This document shows, piece by piece, positions 52,681-62,035 of a stretch of 64,000 nucleotides of DNA. The translations under genes and the position numbers were made by a program. This DNA is from an uncultured Phocaeicola sp. (lineage in GTDB: Bacteria; Bacteroidota; Bacteroidia; Bacteroidales; Bacteroidaceae): NCBI GenBank assembly GCA_948566455.1, contig CAOYQO010000016.1, forward strand, positions 13,722-77,721. The letters run 5' to 3'. Below the pieces are notes generated by a model, which ran no database searches, was not told where the DNA came from, and saw only the letters and a list, made by a program, of their open reading frames with translations. Each line of letters opens with the position of its first letter. Within the stretch, counting starts at the first letter, position 1.

Positions 52681-53319
52681 TTAATCCTTGTCTTTATCTT
52701 CTACTTCTGCTGCACTTCCCGAAAGAATCGGCAGACAGATATTATACTTCACAGCCAGAATACGCGTGACGAATACTGAAATACCACCTGCCACCTGACA
52801 GCCATATGAATGTACACCAACAAGATCGCACATCCAGTAAACCGTACCGCCTACCACACATGCCATAGCATAAATCTCCTTTCGGAAAATCAGTGGAATC
52901 TCATTGATGAACACATCACGAATCACACCACCTGCAGCACCTGTAATACTACCCATAATAATAGCTACCCAGAACGGATATCCCAGTACTATGCTTTTTC
53001 CCACACCGACTACTGTAAACAGTGCCAAACCAATGCTGTCGAATATAAAGAAAGTGTTATGCAAATGAATCAGATGTTTTCCAAAAAGAATCACCCACAG
53101 CAATGCCAATCCTGTACAAATCAAATAGATAGGATCTGTCATCCAGCCCGGAGTGACCCCCAACAGCACATCACGTATCGTACCGCCACCAATGGCAGTT
53201 ACAAAACCTACCACGTACGCCCCGAACCAGTCGAACCGCTTTGCCGAAGCCAGCCTAATGCCACTGATGGCAAAAGCAAACGTACCTATAAAGTCGAGTA
53301 TTTGAACAAATGTTGGCAT
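52681..53319 (-). CDS. TRIC-type cation channel family protein (UPF0126)
   Basis: A 212-residue inner-membrane protein with six to seven helices. It shows the duplicated UPF0126 fold: FAFAISGIRLASAKRFDWFG with VTAIGGGTIRDVLLG, then FTVVGVGKSIVLGYPFW with GAAGGVIRDVFINEIPLIF. The paired GGG/xIRD loops are typical of trimeric intracellular cation channels and of bacterial YicG/YadS. The start is at the ATG 53319, since the preceding frame would need a TTG. Natural substrate uncertain (K+ or a small solute). Confidence 0.88.
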   Translation of the reverse strand: MPTFVQILDFIGTFAFAISGIRLASAKRFDWFGAYVVGFVTAIGGGTIRDVLLGVTPGWMTDPIYLICTGLALLWVILFGKHLIHLHNTFFIFDSIGLALFTVVGVGKSIVLGYPFWVAIIMGSITGAAGGVIRDVFINEIPLIFRKEIYAMACVVGGTVYWMCDLVGVHSYGCQVAGGISVFVTRILAVKYNICLPILSGSAAEVEDKDKD

Positions 53320-53440
53320 AATAATCAATGATAAACGTTAAATGTTTAATGATTTATAATTGCTATTCATTAAATTTATTGGCAAAGTAACAAATAATTT
53401 CCCTAAGAAAACGTATTTTTGTCTCATCAATTTATATATA

Positions 53441-54535
53441 ATGAAAATAACAATCGTATCGGGTGCACGCCCCAACTTCATGAAAATAGCTCCTATCACC
53501 CGGGCTATTAAAGCCGCACAGGAAGCTGGAAAGAAAATTTCATACCGTCTTATTTATACTGGACGGCAAGACGATACCAGTCTGGATGCCTCTCTGTTCT
53601 CCGATCTGGACATGAAGAAACCCGATGGTTATCTTGGAGTCAGCGGTCATGACCAATCGGAAGTAACAGCTGCCATCATGCTTGCCTTCGAAAAGGAATT
53701 GAACACACATCCCGCCCAGGTAGTTCTTGTTGTAGATGACCTTACAGCCACCATGAGTTGTTCTATCGTTGCCAAGAAGCGCGGACTGAAAGTCGCACAC
53801 CTCATTGCCGGTACTCGTTCATTCGATATGAATATGCCTCGCGAAGTGAACCGTACCATTGTAGATGCCATTTCCGACTATCTGTTTACCGCAGGTATGG
53901 TGGCTAACCGCAACTTGAATCAGGAAGGCATGATTCCCGAATACATCCACTATGTAGGTAATATTCTGATAGATACTGTCCGTTATAACCGTCACCGCCT
54001 CTTGCAACCCGTATGGTTCTCTACCATGGGCTTGAAAGGACACGGCTATCTATTACTCACTCTCAATCGTCACGAGTTGCTGAACAAAAAGAATGTGCTC
54101 AAATCTTTAATACAAACATTAGTGGATAAATCCGAAGGTATGCCCATTATTGCTCCGTTGCACCCATACGTGCAGAAAGCCATCAAAGTGCTGGAAATAC
54201 CTGCACCCAACCTACACATTCTACCGCCTCAAAGTTACCTGCACTTCGGATATCTTATTAACCATGCCAAAGGTATCATCACAGATTCCGGTAACATTGC
54301 AGAAGAAGCTACCTTCCTTGATGTTCCCTGCATCACGCTCAACTCTTATGCCGAACATCCCGAAACCTGGCGTGTAGGTACTAATGAATTAGTGAACGAA
54401 GACCCCGTTGCATTTGCCGCCGTACTTGAAACGTTGATGCATGGCGAATGGAAACACACCACGCTGCCCGACCGTTGGGACGGACGTACAGCGGAACGTA
54501 TTGTGCAAACGTTGATTAATGGAGAATTAAAGTAA
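53441..54535 (+). CDS. wecB: UDP-N-acetylglucosamine 2-epimerase (non-hydrolysing)
   Basis: A 364-residue cytoplasmic enzyme converting UDP-GlcNAc to UDP-ManNAc for surface polysaccharide. The start at 53441 yields MKITIVSGARPNFMKIAPI. Motifs: VLVVDDLTATMSCSIVAKK (about 94-112), HLIAGTRSFDMNMPREVNR (about 117-135; RSF..PEE..R in the family), LLLTLNRHELLN (about 206), ITDSGNIAEEATFLDVP (about 285-301) and RVGTNELV near the end. It overlaps the convergent glycosyltransferase gene by 20 bp. The partner sugar dehydrogenase is not in the window. Confidence 0.94.
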   Translation: MKITIVSGARPNFMKIAPITRAIKAAQEAGKKISYRLIYTGRQDDTSLDASLFSDLDMKKPDGYLGVSGHDQSEVTAAIMLAFEKELNTHPAQVVLVVDDLTATMSCSIVAKKRGLKVAHLIAGTRSFDMNMPREVNRTIVDAISDYLFTAGMVANRNLNQEGMIPEYIHYVGNILIDTVRYNRHRLLQPVWFSTMGLKGHGYLLLTLNRHELLNKKNVLKSLIQTLVDKSEGMPIIAPLHPYVQKAIKVLEIPAPNLHILPPQSYLHFGYLINHAKGIITDSGNIAEEATFLDVPCITLNSYAEHPETWRVGTNELVNEDPVAFAAVLETLMHGEWKHTTLPDRWDGRTAERIVQTLINGELK

Positions 54536-55640
54536 CCTGATTGTTATATCCCATTTTCGTTAAAGCCTGTTGTCGCCATTGGAGCGCTTCAGGCATCAAA
54601 GGAGTATGATACAATTTACGGAGAGCTATAACTTGTGCTTCTTGTCCATCAGCAATTGTACACACTTCCTCAAAGCCTGGATCCGGAATCATCATCGAAT
54701 TCACTAGACAATGTCCATGCCCTTTCATCAAAGAATATATCAACTTCAGTTTGATTCCTGTATTCTGGAAAGTCAGCAGTAAATGAATATGTGCAAAGAC
54801 TATCAGAGAGTTCATTTCTTCCTGCAAAGGATTTGCGACAAGAGATACATTCGGAATTCTGGAAATTTTCTCCCGTAAATGCTTATCAGGATTTTTACCG
54901 GCAATAACCACCCGCATATTTATATCCAACTTAGGCAGCAAGTTGTCCAGAATATAATTAATCACTCGAACATTCTCAAGAACAGACAGATTTCCATGAT
55001 ATAGTATATACTTCTCATTCTCCGGACTTACATCCGTCACAGTTTCTACACTAATGTTATCAAAGAAACAAGGCAGACAATAAGTCGACACAAAAGGATA
55101 TTTCTGAGTGAAATAAAGAGCATCCGTATTGGTAATAGCCAATATTTTATCAGCATACAGCAATACCCGTTCATAATGTTTCAATTTCCAAGCTTCCAAA
55201 TAATAATAACATTTCTCGTACCAAGAAACACACGACTTCCCCAAAAAGTAATAATAATCATGCTCTACATTATGCATCCTCACCCATTTCTGTCTGTCTC
55301 TCAATAAAGGATTTGAGAGGAAATAACAGGTGTGCAGTCCTTCAAACAGAATTGGGGAATCATCCTCACACAAACGTTCCAGTAATAACTTACTTCTCCT
55401 ACTGTAAACAATATAAGGACGAAAAGAAAACATAGAGCACCAACCTGTAAAGCGTTCATAATAATAGACGGCATCAACCACCTTAAGCAAATCAGGTTGC
55501 TCAGCCACCTCATACCTATATGTATGCAAAACAACCGAGCAGCCAGCTTCTTTCAGAGCCTTCAGTTTATAATACACATCTATCAACCCTCCATAATCAG
55601 GAGGGAACGGTACTTGAAAACTAACAACATGAAGTTTCAT
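54516..55640 (-). CDS. Glycosyltransferase, GT4-like
   Basis: A 374-residue cytoplasmic GT-B-fold transferase. The N-terminal domain starts MKLHVVSFQVPFPPDYGGL, with a typical 'P.GG' nucleotide-sugar loop; the C-terminal domain has YILYHGNLSVLENVRVIN (about 214-231), VVIAGKNPDK and FQNTGIKLKLIYSLMKG, where GIKLK is the donor-site signature of this group and the usual EX7E is absent or changed. Acceptor and sugar unknown. Convergent with, and overlapping, wecB, which suggests a role in surface sugar chains but does not prove it. Confidence 0.84.
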   Translation of the reverse strand: MKLHVVSFQVPFPPDYGGLIDVYYKLKALKEAGCSVVLHTYRYEVAEQPDLLKVVDAVYYYERFTGWCSMFSFRPYIVYSRRSKLLLERLCEDDSPILFEGLHTCYFLSNPLLRDRQKWVRMHNVEHDYYYFLGKSCVSWYEKCYYYLEAWKLKHYERVLLYADKILAITNTDALYFTQKYPFVSTYCLPCFFDNISVETVTDVSPENEKYILYHGNLSVLENVRVINYILDNLLPKLDINMRVVIAGKNPDKHLREKISRIPNVSLVANPLQEEMNSLIVFAHIHLLLTFQNTGIKLKLIYSLMKGHGHCLVNSMMIPDPGFEEVCTIADGQEAQVIALRKLYHTPLMPEALQWRQQALTKMGYNNQVTLILH

Positions 55641-55809
55641 ATATTACTCTTATAGTTAAGCTGTGACAAGATTTATTCATCCCTGCAAAGGTAACATAAA
55701 ATCTAAAAAACAGCATCTTTTCCTTTACCTTGATATAAAAGAAGAGCGCATATAAACATTCCTCTTATTTCTTTAGATTATATTTACTTCTTATTTAATG
55801 GTAATTTGC

Positions 55810-55817
55810 TACCTTTG
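55810..55817 (+). promoter_or_regulatory. -7 element of the DUF5686 gene
   Basis: TACCTTTG, 21 bp before the ATG at 55839. The expected -33 region has only a weak TTTA. Confidence 0.45.
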
Positions 55818-55838
55818 CAGCCTCATACTGACTTAAAT

Positions 55839-58427
55839 ATGAAACAACAATATACAACTATCATCCTTTTTCTGCTGTCACTATTTGTTGCACATAGTGC
55901 ATCCGCACAGATAAAAGGTGTCGTTACCGACTCCCTAACCAACGAACCATTAATGTACATCACCGTTCAATACGAGGGGAAAGGTGTAGGTGCTATCACC
56001 AATGCCGAAGGAGAATATACAGTAGAAACCCGCAAAGGTTGGAATGAGCTTACATTCTCCGCCATCGGATATGTGACCAAGAAAGTCACACTAACTCCTA
56101 ACACCAAAGTGCTGAACGTGAAGATGGCACCTGCCGACGTCATGCTCTCTGAAGTAGTGGTAAAACCTCAAAAAGAGAAATATTCCCGGAAAAACAACCC
56201 TGCCGTGGATTTCATGAGAAAAGTCATCGAAAATAAAAAAGGGCTGAAACTGGAAGCCAATGACTTCTATCAATACCAGAAATATGAAAAGATGAAGATG
56301 TCCATGAACGACGTCACTCCAGAGAAGATGGAGAAAGGTATCTATAAAAAATTCTCATTCTTCAAGGACCAGGTAGAAATATCGCCCAAGACCAACAAGA
56401 TGATTCTCCCTATTTCCATCAAAGAGACGTCTTCAAAAACCATCTATCGTAAAAGTCCCAAAAGCGAAAAGACTATTATCGAAGGTATGAATTCCAGCGG
56501 TATTGAAGAGTTCTTCAACACTGGAGATATGCTGGGAACCATTCTGACCGATGTATTCTCTGACGTCAATATCTATGATGACGACATCCGCCTGTTGCAA
56601 CGCCGTTTCGTCAGCCCTATCGGACGAGGCGCTATCAGTTTTTATAAGTTCTATCTTATGGATACTATTATGGTGGACCGCCAGGAGTGTGTACACCTTA
56701 CTTTCGTTCCACAGAACTCGCAGGACTTTGGTTTTACAGGACATCTCTATGTCGTGAAAGACTCCACCTATGCAGTGAAGAAATGTACCATGAACCTCCC
56801 TAAAAAGACTGGAGTCAACTTCGTGGACAATCTTGATATTGTGCAGCAGTTTGAACAGATGCCGGATGGCAACTGGGTACTGACAGATGACGACATGACT
56901 GTAGAATTACAATTCGTGAAAGGTTTGCAAGGACTTGAAGTACAACGTACTACCAAGTACAGTAATTACAAATTTGAAGATATAGAGCCCCGTCTTTTCC
57001 GCCTGAAAGGTAATGTCATCAAGGAAGCCAACATGCTTAACAAGAGCGATGAATACTGGGCTTCAGTACGCCAGGTTCCCCTCACCAAAAAGGAGAGTAA
57101 CATGGACGTATTCATGAATCGCATTGAACAGATTCCAGGCTTCAAGTATGTTATCTTCGGTGCAAAAGCCCTGATAGAGAACTTTGTAGAAACAGGAAGC
57201 AAAAAGCACCCCAGCAAGTTCGATTTCGGTCCTATCAATACCAGTATCACAAGTAATTATGTAAACGGTACACGTTTCCGCCTCAGTGGTATGACTACCG
57301 GTAACTTCGACCCACACTGGAGTTTCAGCGGATATGGTGCTTATGGTACAAAAGATAAGAAATGGTTCTATAAAGGTCAGGCAGCCTACTCATTTAATAA
57401 GCGTGAGTATGTGTTATGGGAATTCCCAAAACATTATATCGCTTTCGATTACAGCTACGATGTCATGTCTCCGATGGACAAATACCTCTCAACAGATAAG
57501 GACAATATGTTTGTAGGCTGGAAGTGGACAAAGGTAGACCAAATGTCATATATGCGTGATGCTACCCTGACGTATGAGTTGGAAACGAATGCCGGTTTCT
57601 CCATCAAAGCTATGGCACGTCACCGCAATGACGAACCTGCCGGCGGTGTATTGCAATATTGGAAGAACGACGGCAACATAGCTGGTTCATGGGATGACAC
57701 AAATACATTCGTCAAAGATATCACTACAACCGAGCTTGGCGTTACCCTACGTTATGCTCCGGGGGAAACATTTGTCAATACGAAGCAACGTCGTGTTCCG
57801 GTGTCTCTGGATGCCCCGATCTTCTCTCTTTCCCATACCATTGGTCTGAAAGGTGTGCTGGGTGGCGAATATAACTTCAATCTTACTGAAGCCAGTATCC
57901 GCAAACGTTTCTGGTTTGGCTCCTGGGGTAAACTAGACATCACCGCCCGTGCCGGTGCCCAATGGAATACAGTACCGTTCCCTTTACTGAACCTGCCCAT
58001 GGCAAACCTTTCATATATCACCCAGCACAATGAGTCTTTCAGCCTTATCAACAATATGGAATTCCTGAATGACCGTTATGCCTCTCTTGCCATCACTTAT
58101 GATATGAACGGGAAGCTATTCAATCGTATTCCCCTCATTAAAAAGCTGAAATGGCGCGAAACTTTCCGTATCCGTGGCATGTACGGAACACTTACGGATA
58201 AGAATAACCCATATAAGAGCCACAATGACGAATTGTTCCTCTTCCCTATGCGCGACGGTATGCCTACCAGCCATGTAATGGGTAGTACTCCTTATCTGGA
58301 AGCCAGCGTAGGTATCTACAACATTTTCAAACTGTTGCATATCGAATATGTACGCCGCCTCACTTACACGGATATTCCAGGTGTAAAGAAAGGAGGCATA
58401 CGCTTTATGATATTAATGATATTCTAA
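55839..58427 (+). CDS. DUF5686 outer-membrane protein with carboxypeptidase-like domain
   Basis: An 862-residue outer-membrane protein. The start at 55839 gives the signal peptide MKQQYTTIILFLLSLFVAHS ending at ASA. Residues about 25-110 are a carboxypeptidase-regulatory-like domain (IKGVVTDSLTNEPLMYITVQ). Residues about 110-420 form the DUF5686 region, followed by a large beta-barrel ending in a C-terminal Phe (GIRFMILMIF). Conserved YQKYEKMKMSMNDV and FDYSYDVMSPMDK are seen. The function is unknown; such proteins often have transport or assembly roles in the Bacteroidetes outer membrane. The stop is followed by palindrome B and then rarA. Confidence 0.85.
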   Translation: MKQQYTTIILFLLSLFVAHSASAQIKGVVTDSLTNEPLMYITVQYEGKGVGAITNAEGEYTVETRKGWNELTFSAIGYVTKKVTLTPNTKVLNVKMAPADVMLSEVVVKPQKEKYSRKNNPAVDFMRKVIENKKGLKLEANDFYQYQKYEKMKMSMNDVTPEKMEKGIYKKFSFFKDQVEISPKTNKMILPISIKETSSKTIYRKSPKSEKTIIEGMNSSGIEEFFNTGDMLGTILTDVFSDVNIYDDDIRLLQRRFVSPIGRGAISFYKFYLMDTIMVDRQECVHLTFVPQNSQDFGFTGHLYVVKDSTYAVKKCTMNLPKKTGVNFVDNLDIVQQFEQMPDGNWVLTDDDMTVELQFVKGLQGLEVQRTTKYSNYKFEDIEPRLFRLKGNVIKEANMLNKSDEYWASVRQVPLTKKESNMDVFMNRIEQIPGFKYVIFGAKALIENFVETGSKKHPSKFDFGPINTSITSNYVNGTRFRLSGMTTGNFDPHWSFSGYGAYGTKDKKWFYKGQAAYSFNKREYVLWEFPKHYIAFDYSYDVMSPMDKYLSTDKDNMFVGWKWTKVDQMSYMRDATLTYELETNAGFSIKAMARHRNDEPAGGVLQYWKNDGNIAGSWDDTNTFVKDITTTELGVTLRYAPGETFVNTKQRRVPVSLDAPIFSLSHTIGLKGVLGGEYNFNLTEASIRKRFWFGSWGKLDITARAGAQWNTVPFPLLNLPMANLSYITQHNESFSLINNMEFLNDRYASLAITYDMNGKLFNRIPLIKKLKWRETFRIRGMYGTLTDKNNPYKSHNDELFLFPMRDGMPTSHVMGSTPYLEASVGIYNIFKLLHIEYVRRLTYTDIPGVKKGGIRFMILMIF

Positions 58428-58516
58428 ATAATGATGAATTATAAATTCATGAATTAGACTACGCTATAGTTACCGCATGATCATTCATAATTTATAATTC
58501 TTAATTCATAATTAAA
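58428..58516. repeat. Word-iterated intergenic palindrome B
   Basis: Homologue of palindrome A (7409-7507): the first 18 bases TAATGATGAATTATAAAT and the last arm ATAATTC..TTCATAATTAAAT agree, and the centre GACTACGCTATAGTTACC is related to that of A. It starts within 2 bases of the DUF5686 gene stop and ends 4 bases before rarA. Confidence 0.75.
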
Positions 58517-58520
58517 TCAC

Positions 58521-59795
58521 ATGACTCCCTTAGCAGAAAGGCTTCGTCCTAAAACTTTAGATGAGTACATCGGTCAGAAACATTTAGTAGGACCAGGTGC
58601 AATACTACGTAAGATGATTGATGCGGGACGTATCTCTTCATTTATTTTGTGGGGACCTCCGGGTGTAGGAAAAACCACACTGGCACAGATCATTGCCAAT
58701 AAACTGGAAACTCCATTCTATACATTGAGTGCCGTTACCAGTGGTGTGAAAGATGTACGCGAAGTGATAGAACGCGCCAAGAGCAACCGCTTCTTCTCAC
58801 AAGGCAGCCCCATACTGTTTATTGATGAAATCCACCGTTTCAGTAAATCGCAACAAGATTCTTTGCTTGGTGCAGTGGAACAAGGTACAGTGACATTGAT
58901 AGGTGCCACTACAGAAAATCCTTCTTTTGAGGTAATCCGCCCACTGCTGTCACGATGCCAACTCTATGTACTGAAGTCTTTGGAGAAAGAAGACCTCATG
59001 GAATTACTGCAACGTGCCGTCACCACCGACCATATTCTGAAAGAGCGTAAAATCGAACTGAAAGAAACGACTGCCATGCTCCGCTATAGTGGTGGAGATG
59101 CGCGTAAACTGCTTAATATTCTGGACCTTGTAGTTTCTTCCGAAGCCAATGATCCGGTGGTCATTACTGATGAGATAGTTACCGAACGTCTGCAACAAAA
59201 TCCTCTGGCTTACGATAAGGATGGAGAAATGCATTATGATATCATATCTGCTTTCATTAAGTCTATTCGTGGTAGTGATCCCGATGGTGCCGTATATTGG
59301 CTCGCCCGTATGGTAGAAGCCGGGGAAGATCCTGCCTTTATTGCCCGCCGACTCGTTATTTCCGCATCGGAAGACATCGGACTGGCAAATCCAAATGCTA
59401 TGCTGATTGCCAATGCCTGTTTTGATGCTGTAATGAAAGTGGGCTGGCCCGAAGGACGTATTCCACTAGCAGAGGCTACTATTTATCTTGCTACAAGCCC
59501 GAAGAGTAATTCTGCCTACATGGCCATCAACAATGCATTGGAACTTGTACGGGAAACGGGCAATCTACCCGTTCCGTTGCATCTGCGTAATGCACCTACC
59601 AAATTAATGAAACAATTAGGTTACGGAGACAATTATAAGTATTCCCATGACTATCCAGGTCATTTCGTGAAACAGCAATTCATGCCCGATGAACTGAAAA
59701 AACGTCGCCTTTGGGAAGCACAAGACAATGCTGCCGAGCAGAAACATGCAGAACGCATGAAAGCATTATGGGGCGAGGATAAATTTAAGAAATAA
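58521..59795 (+). CDS. rarA: Replication-associated recombination protein RarA (MgsA)
   Basis: A 424-residue AAA+ ATPase that acts at stalled replication forks with single-stranded DNA-binding protein. Opening PLAERLRPKTLDEYIGQKHL; Walker A GPPGVGKTTLAQ (about 47-58); Walker B LFIDEIHRFSKSQQD (about 97-111); sensor 1 IGATTENPSFEV; and the C-terminal MgsA tetramerisation region with RLVISASEDIGLANPNA and RLPYGDNYKYSHDYPGHF-like sequence. Length is standard. It lies right after palindrome B. Confidence 0.95.
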   Translation: MTPLAERLRPKTLDEYIGQKHLVGPGAILRKMIDAGRISSFILWGPPGVGKTTLAQIIANKLETPFYTLSAVTSGVKDVREVIERAKSNRFFSQGSPILFIDEIHRFSKSQQDSLLGAVEQGTVTLIGATTENPSFEVIRPLLSRCQLYVLKSLEKEDLMELLQRAVTTDHILKERKIELKETTAMLRYSGGDARKLLNILDLVVSSEANDPVVITDEIVTERLQQNPLAYDKDGEMHYDIISAFIKSIRGSDPDGAVYWLARMVEAGEDPAFIARRLVISASEDIGLANPNAMLIANACFDAVMKVGWPEGRIPLAEATIYLATSPKSNSAYMAINNALELVRETGNLPVPLHLRNAPTKLMKQLGYGDNYKYSHDYPGHFVKQQFMPDELKKRRLWEAQDNAAEQKHAERMKALWGEDKFKK

Positions 59796-59888
59796 TCCTT
59801 ACTTAATATATCCCATACTACTTCTTCCAACAAACACACCGACCACAACAAAATATACCATTATAAGCATAATCCTAAATCTTTTCCC

Positions 59889-59896
59889 TAAATTTG
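59889..59896 (+). promoter_or_regulatory. -7 element of the hydroxyacid dehydrogenase gene
   Basis: TAAATTTG, 25 bp before the ATG at 59922. No strong -33 element. Confidence 0.4.
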
Positions 59897-59921
59897 CGTA
59901 CTCACTTTAAACATAAACAAA

Positions 59922-60875
59922 ATGAGAACTGTAGTATTAGACGGTTACACCGCAAATCCCGGTGATCTTTGCTGGGATAAGTTGAAAGAGTTGGGCGAAT
60001 GCGTAATTTATGACCGTACCGCCCCCGCTAAAGTACTGGAACGTGCTGCCGGTGCAGAAGCCCTCCTCACCAATAAAGTAGTGATCAACAGCGAAATGAT
60101 GGCTGCCCTGCCCGATCTGAAATATATCGGCGTGCTGGCTACAGGCTACAACGTAGTAGACATAGCTGCCGCCCGTGAACGAGGTATCATTGTCACCAAC
60201 ATTCCTGCATATAGCACTCCCTCCGTAGGACAAATGGTATTTGCTCACATACTGAATATCACTCAGCAAGTACGCCATTACTCTGAAGAGGTCAGCAGAG
60301 GAGACTGGAGCAAGAGCCCCGATTTTTGTTTCTACAATACTCCACTCATTGAACTACTTGGCAAAAAAATAGGAATCGTCGGTCTGGGGCAAACTGGGTA
60401 TAACACTGCTCGTATAGCCATCGGCTTCGGAATGAAGGTATGGGCCTATACTTCTAAATCGCGTCTGCAACTCCCACCCGAAATCAGAAAAGCAGATCTC
60501 GACCAATTATTTCACGAATGTGACATCGTCAGCCTGCACTGTCCGCTGAACGACAGTACTCGCGAAATGGTCAATGCCAGCCGTCTCTCTTTAATGAAAC
60601 CTACCTCCATCATTATCAATACCGGGCGTGGGCCACTCATTAATGAACAAGATCTCGCCAATGCCTTGAACACCGGACAAATATATGCCGCCGGACTGGA
60701 TGTTCTTTCCGAAGAACCACCTCGTCCGGACAACCCGCTATTGACTGCACGGAATTGCTTCATCACTCCACACATCGCCTGGGCCAACTTTGAAGCACGC
60801 CAAAGGCTGATACATATAGCAGTCAGTAACCTGAAAGCATATGCGGAAGGAAAACCGGTAAATATTATAAAATAA
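59922..60875 (+). CDS. D-2-hydroxyacid dehydrogenase (glycerate/hydroxypyruvate type)
   Basis: A 317-residue NAD(P)-dependent dehydrogenase with all catalytic residues: NAD loop VGLGQTGYNTARIA (about 147-160), arginine in INTGRGPLINE (about 229-239), glutamate in LDVLSEEPPRPDNPLL and histidine in TPHIAWANFEAR. The last pattern, HIAWA, suits glycerate dehydrogenase/hydroxypyruvate reductase members. It probably interconverts hydroxypyruvate and D-glycerate. The glycerate kinase at 22520 would be the matching next enzyme. It has its own promoter element and precedes two EEP-fold genes. Confidence 0.9.
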   Translation: MRTVVLDGYTANPGDLCWDKLKELGECVIYDRTAPAKVLERAAGAEALLTNKVVINSEMMAALPDLKYIGVLATGYNVVDIAAARERGIIVTNIPAYSTPSVGQMVFAHILNITQQVRHYSEEVSRGDWSKSPDFCFYNTPLIELLGKKIGIVGLGQTGYNTARIAIGFGMKVWAYTSKSRLQLPPEIRKADLDQLFHECDIVSLHCPLNDSTREMVNASRLSLMKPTSIIINTGRGPLINEQDLANALNTGQIYAAGLDVLSEEPPRPDNPLLTARNCFITPHIAWANFEARQRLIHIAVSNLKAYAEGKPVNIIK

Positions 60876-60892
60876 CATTCCTTTCAATAAAC

Positions 60893-62005
60893 ATGGGAAA
60901 ATCTGAAATTCACAGTCTCTTCCGCAGTATTCCGGTGATCCTGACAGTCATTCTGGCTACTGTTACTATTATCTCCGCCTTTTCCGGGAACTTTGATCCT
61001 GCTAATTCCAAATATATGCCTGTGTTGGGATTAGCTCTTCCAGTATTGCTGATATGCAATCTACTGGTTGCTATCTGTTGGGCATTAGCCCGCAGTCGCT
61101 GGATCCTCATCCCTTTTGCGGCATTGGCTTTCAACTACGGTTATATACTTTCCGTTTTTCAATTCAATTTCACAAAAAAAATCCCTGAAGGACATTACAG
61201 TAGTAACTATGCCGATGGATATTTGAAAGTAGCCACTTATAATGTCGGCAATTTTGGAACTGAGATTACTGGCTACTCCTGCAAAGAGATTGCCCGCTAC
61301 ATGAAACAGCAAGAAGTAGATGTACTCTGCTTCCAGGAATTCGGCGACAATCAGCACTTTCCGATGGACAGCATCCGCAATGTATTTTCCCACTGGCGAT
61401 ATGCCCTGATACCCACTGAAGACTCCATCAGCGGAGTGCTCCCTATCGCCATATTCAGCCGTTACCCACTCATCAATCCCCGGTTTATTTCTTATCCGCA
61501 AAGTGCCAACTGCAGCATGCAGTGCGACATCATATTAGGAAGAGACACTGTCCGTCTGCTCAACAACCACTTGCAGACTACCAGTGTCAATCAAAACCGT
61601 CGGAAATGGGAACGTGGTCTTAACAATACAAATGACACCCGTCGTGAAGTGGAAGTTGTACAAGGTGCTATCAACACTTTACACGACAACTTTGTGAAGC
61701 GTGCCGAACAGACTGACAGTATCCGCCAGTTGGCCCTTGCCAGTTCTTACTCCGTAGTGGTGTGCGGTGACTTCAACTCTTTGCCGTCTTCCTACACCTA
61801 TGCGGAATTAAGTGATATACTTAAAGACGGGTTCCGCACCAGTGGACGGGGTTACATGTATACCTTCCGCTACTTCAAACGTTTGTTGCGTATCGACTAT
61901 ATTTTCCATTCACCCGCCATTCAGGGATACCGTTACTACTCGCCTGATCTGGACTTATGCAGTGACCACAACCCGGTACTGATGGAAATGAAAATAAAGA
62001 AATAA
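60893..62005 (+). CDS. Membrane-anchored endonuclease/exonuclease/phosphatase protein
   Basis: A 370-residue protein with three N-terminal membrane helices (about residues 12-32, 42-62 and 65-88) and an extracytoplasmic EEP domain (about 105-370). Catalytic pieces: VATYNVGNFG, VLCFQEFGDN (Glu), LNNHLQTTS (His), VVCGDFNSLPSS (Asp-x-Asn) and CSDHNPVLMEM (final Asp-His). The fold hydrolyses phosphodiesters or phosphate esters; nuclease or phosphatase action cannot be chosen. 17 bp after the dehydrogenase gene; 30 bp before a second EEP gene. Confidence 0.87.
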   Translation: MGKSEIHSLFRSIPVILTVILATVTIISAFSGNFDPANSKYMPVLGLALPVLLICNLLVAICWALARSRWILIPFAALAFNYGYILSVFQFNFTKKIPEGHYSSNYADGYLKVATYNVGNFGTEITGYSCKEIARYMKQQEVDVLCFQEFGDNQHFPMDSIRNVFSHWRYALIPTEDSISGVLPIAIFSRYPLINPRFISYPQSANCSMQCDIILGRDTVRLLNNHLQTTSVNQNRRKWERGLNNTNDTRREVEVVQGAINTLHDNFVKRAEQTDSIRQLALASSYSVVVCGDFNSLPSSYTYAELSDILKDGFRTSGRGYMYTFRYFKRLLRIDYIFHSPAIQGYRYYSPDLDLCSDHNPVLMEMKIKK

Positions 62006-62035
62006 ATCTAAATCATTCATCTAAAACATTTGCTT

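Noticed and set aside
54516..54535. Overlap of wecB and glycosyltransferase as an annotation error
   Set aside because: Both C-termini look natural; a 20-bp convergent overlap is acceptable.
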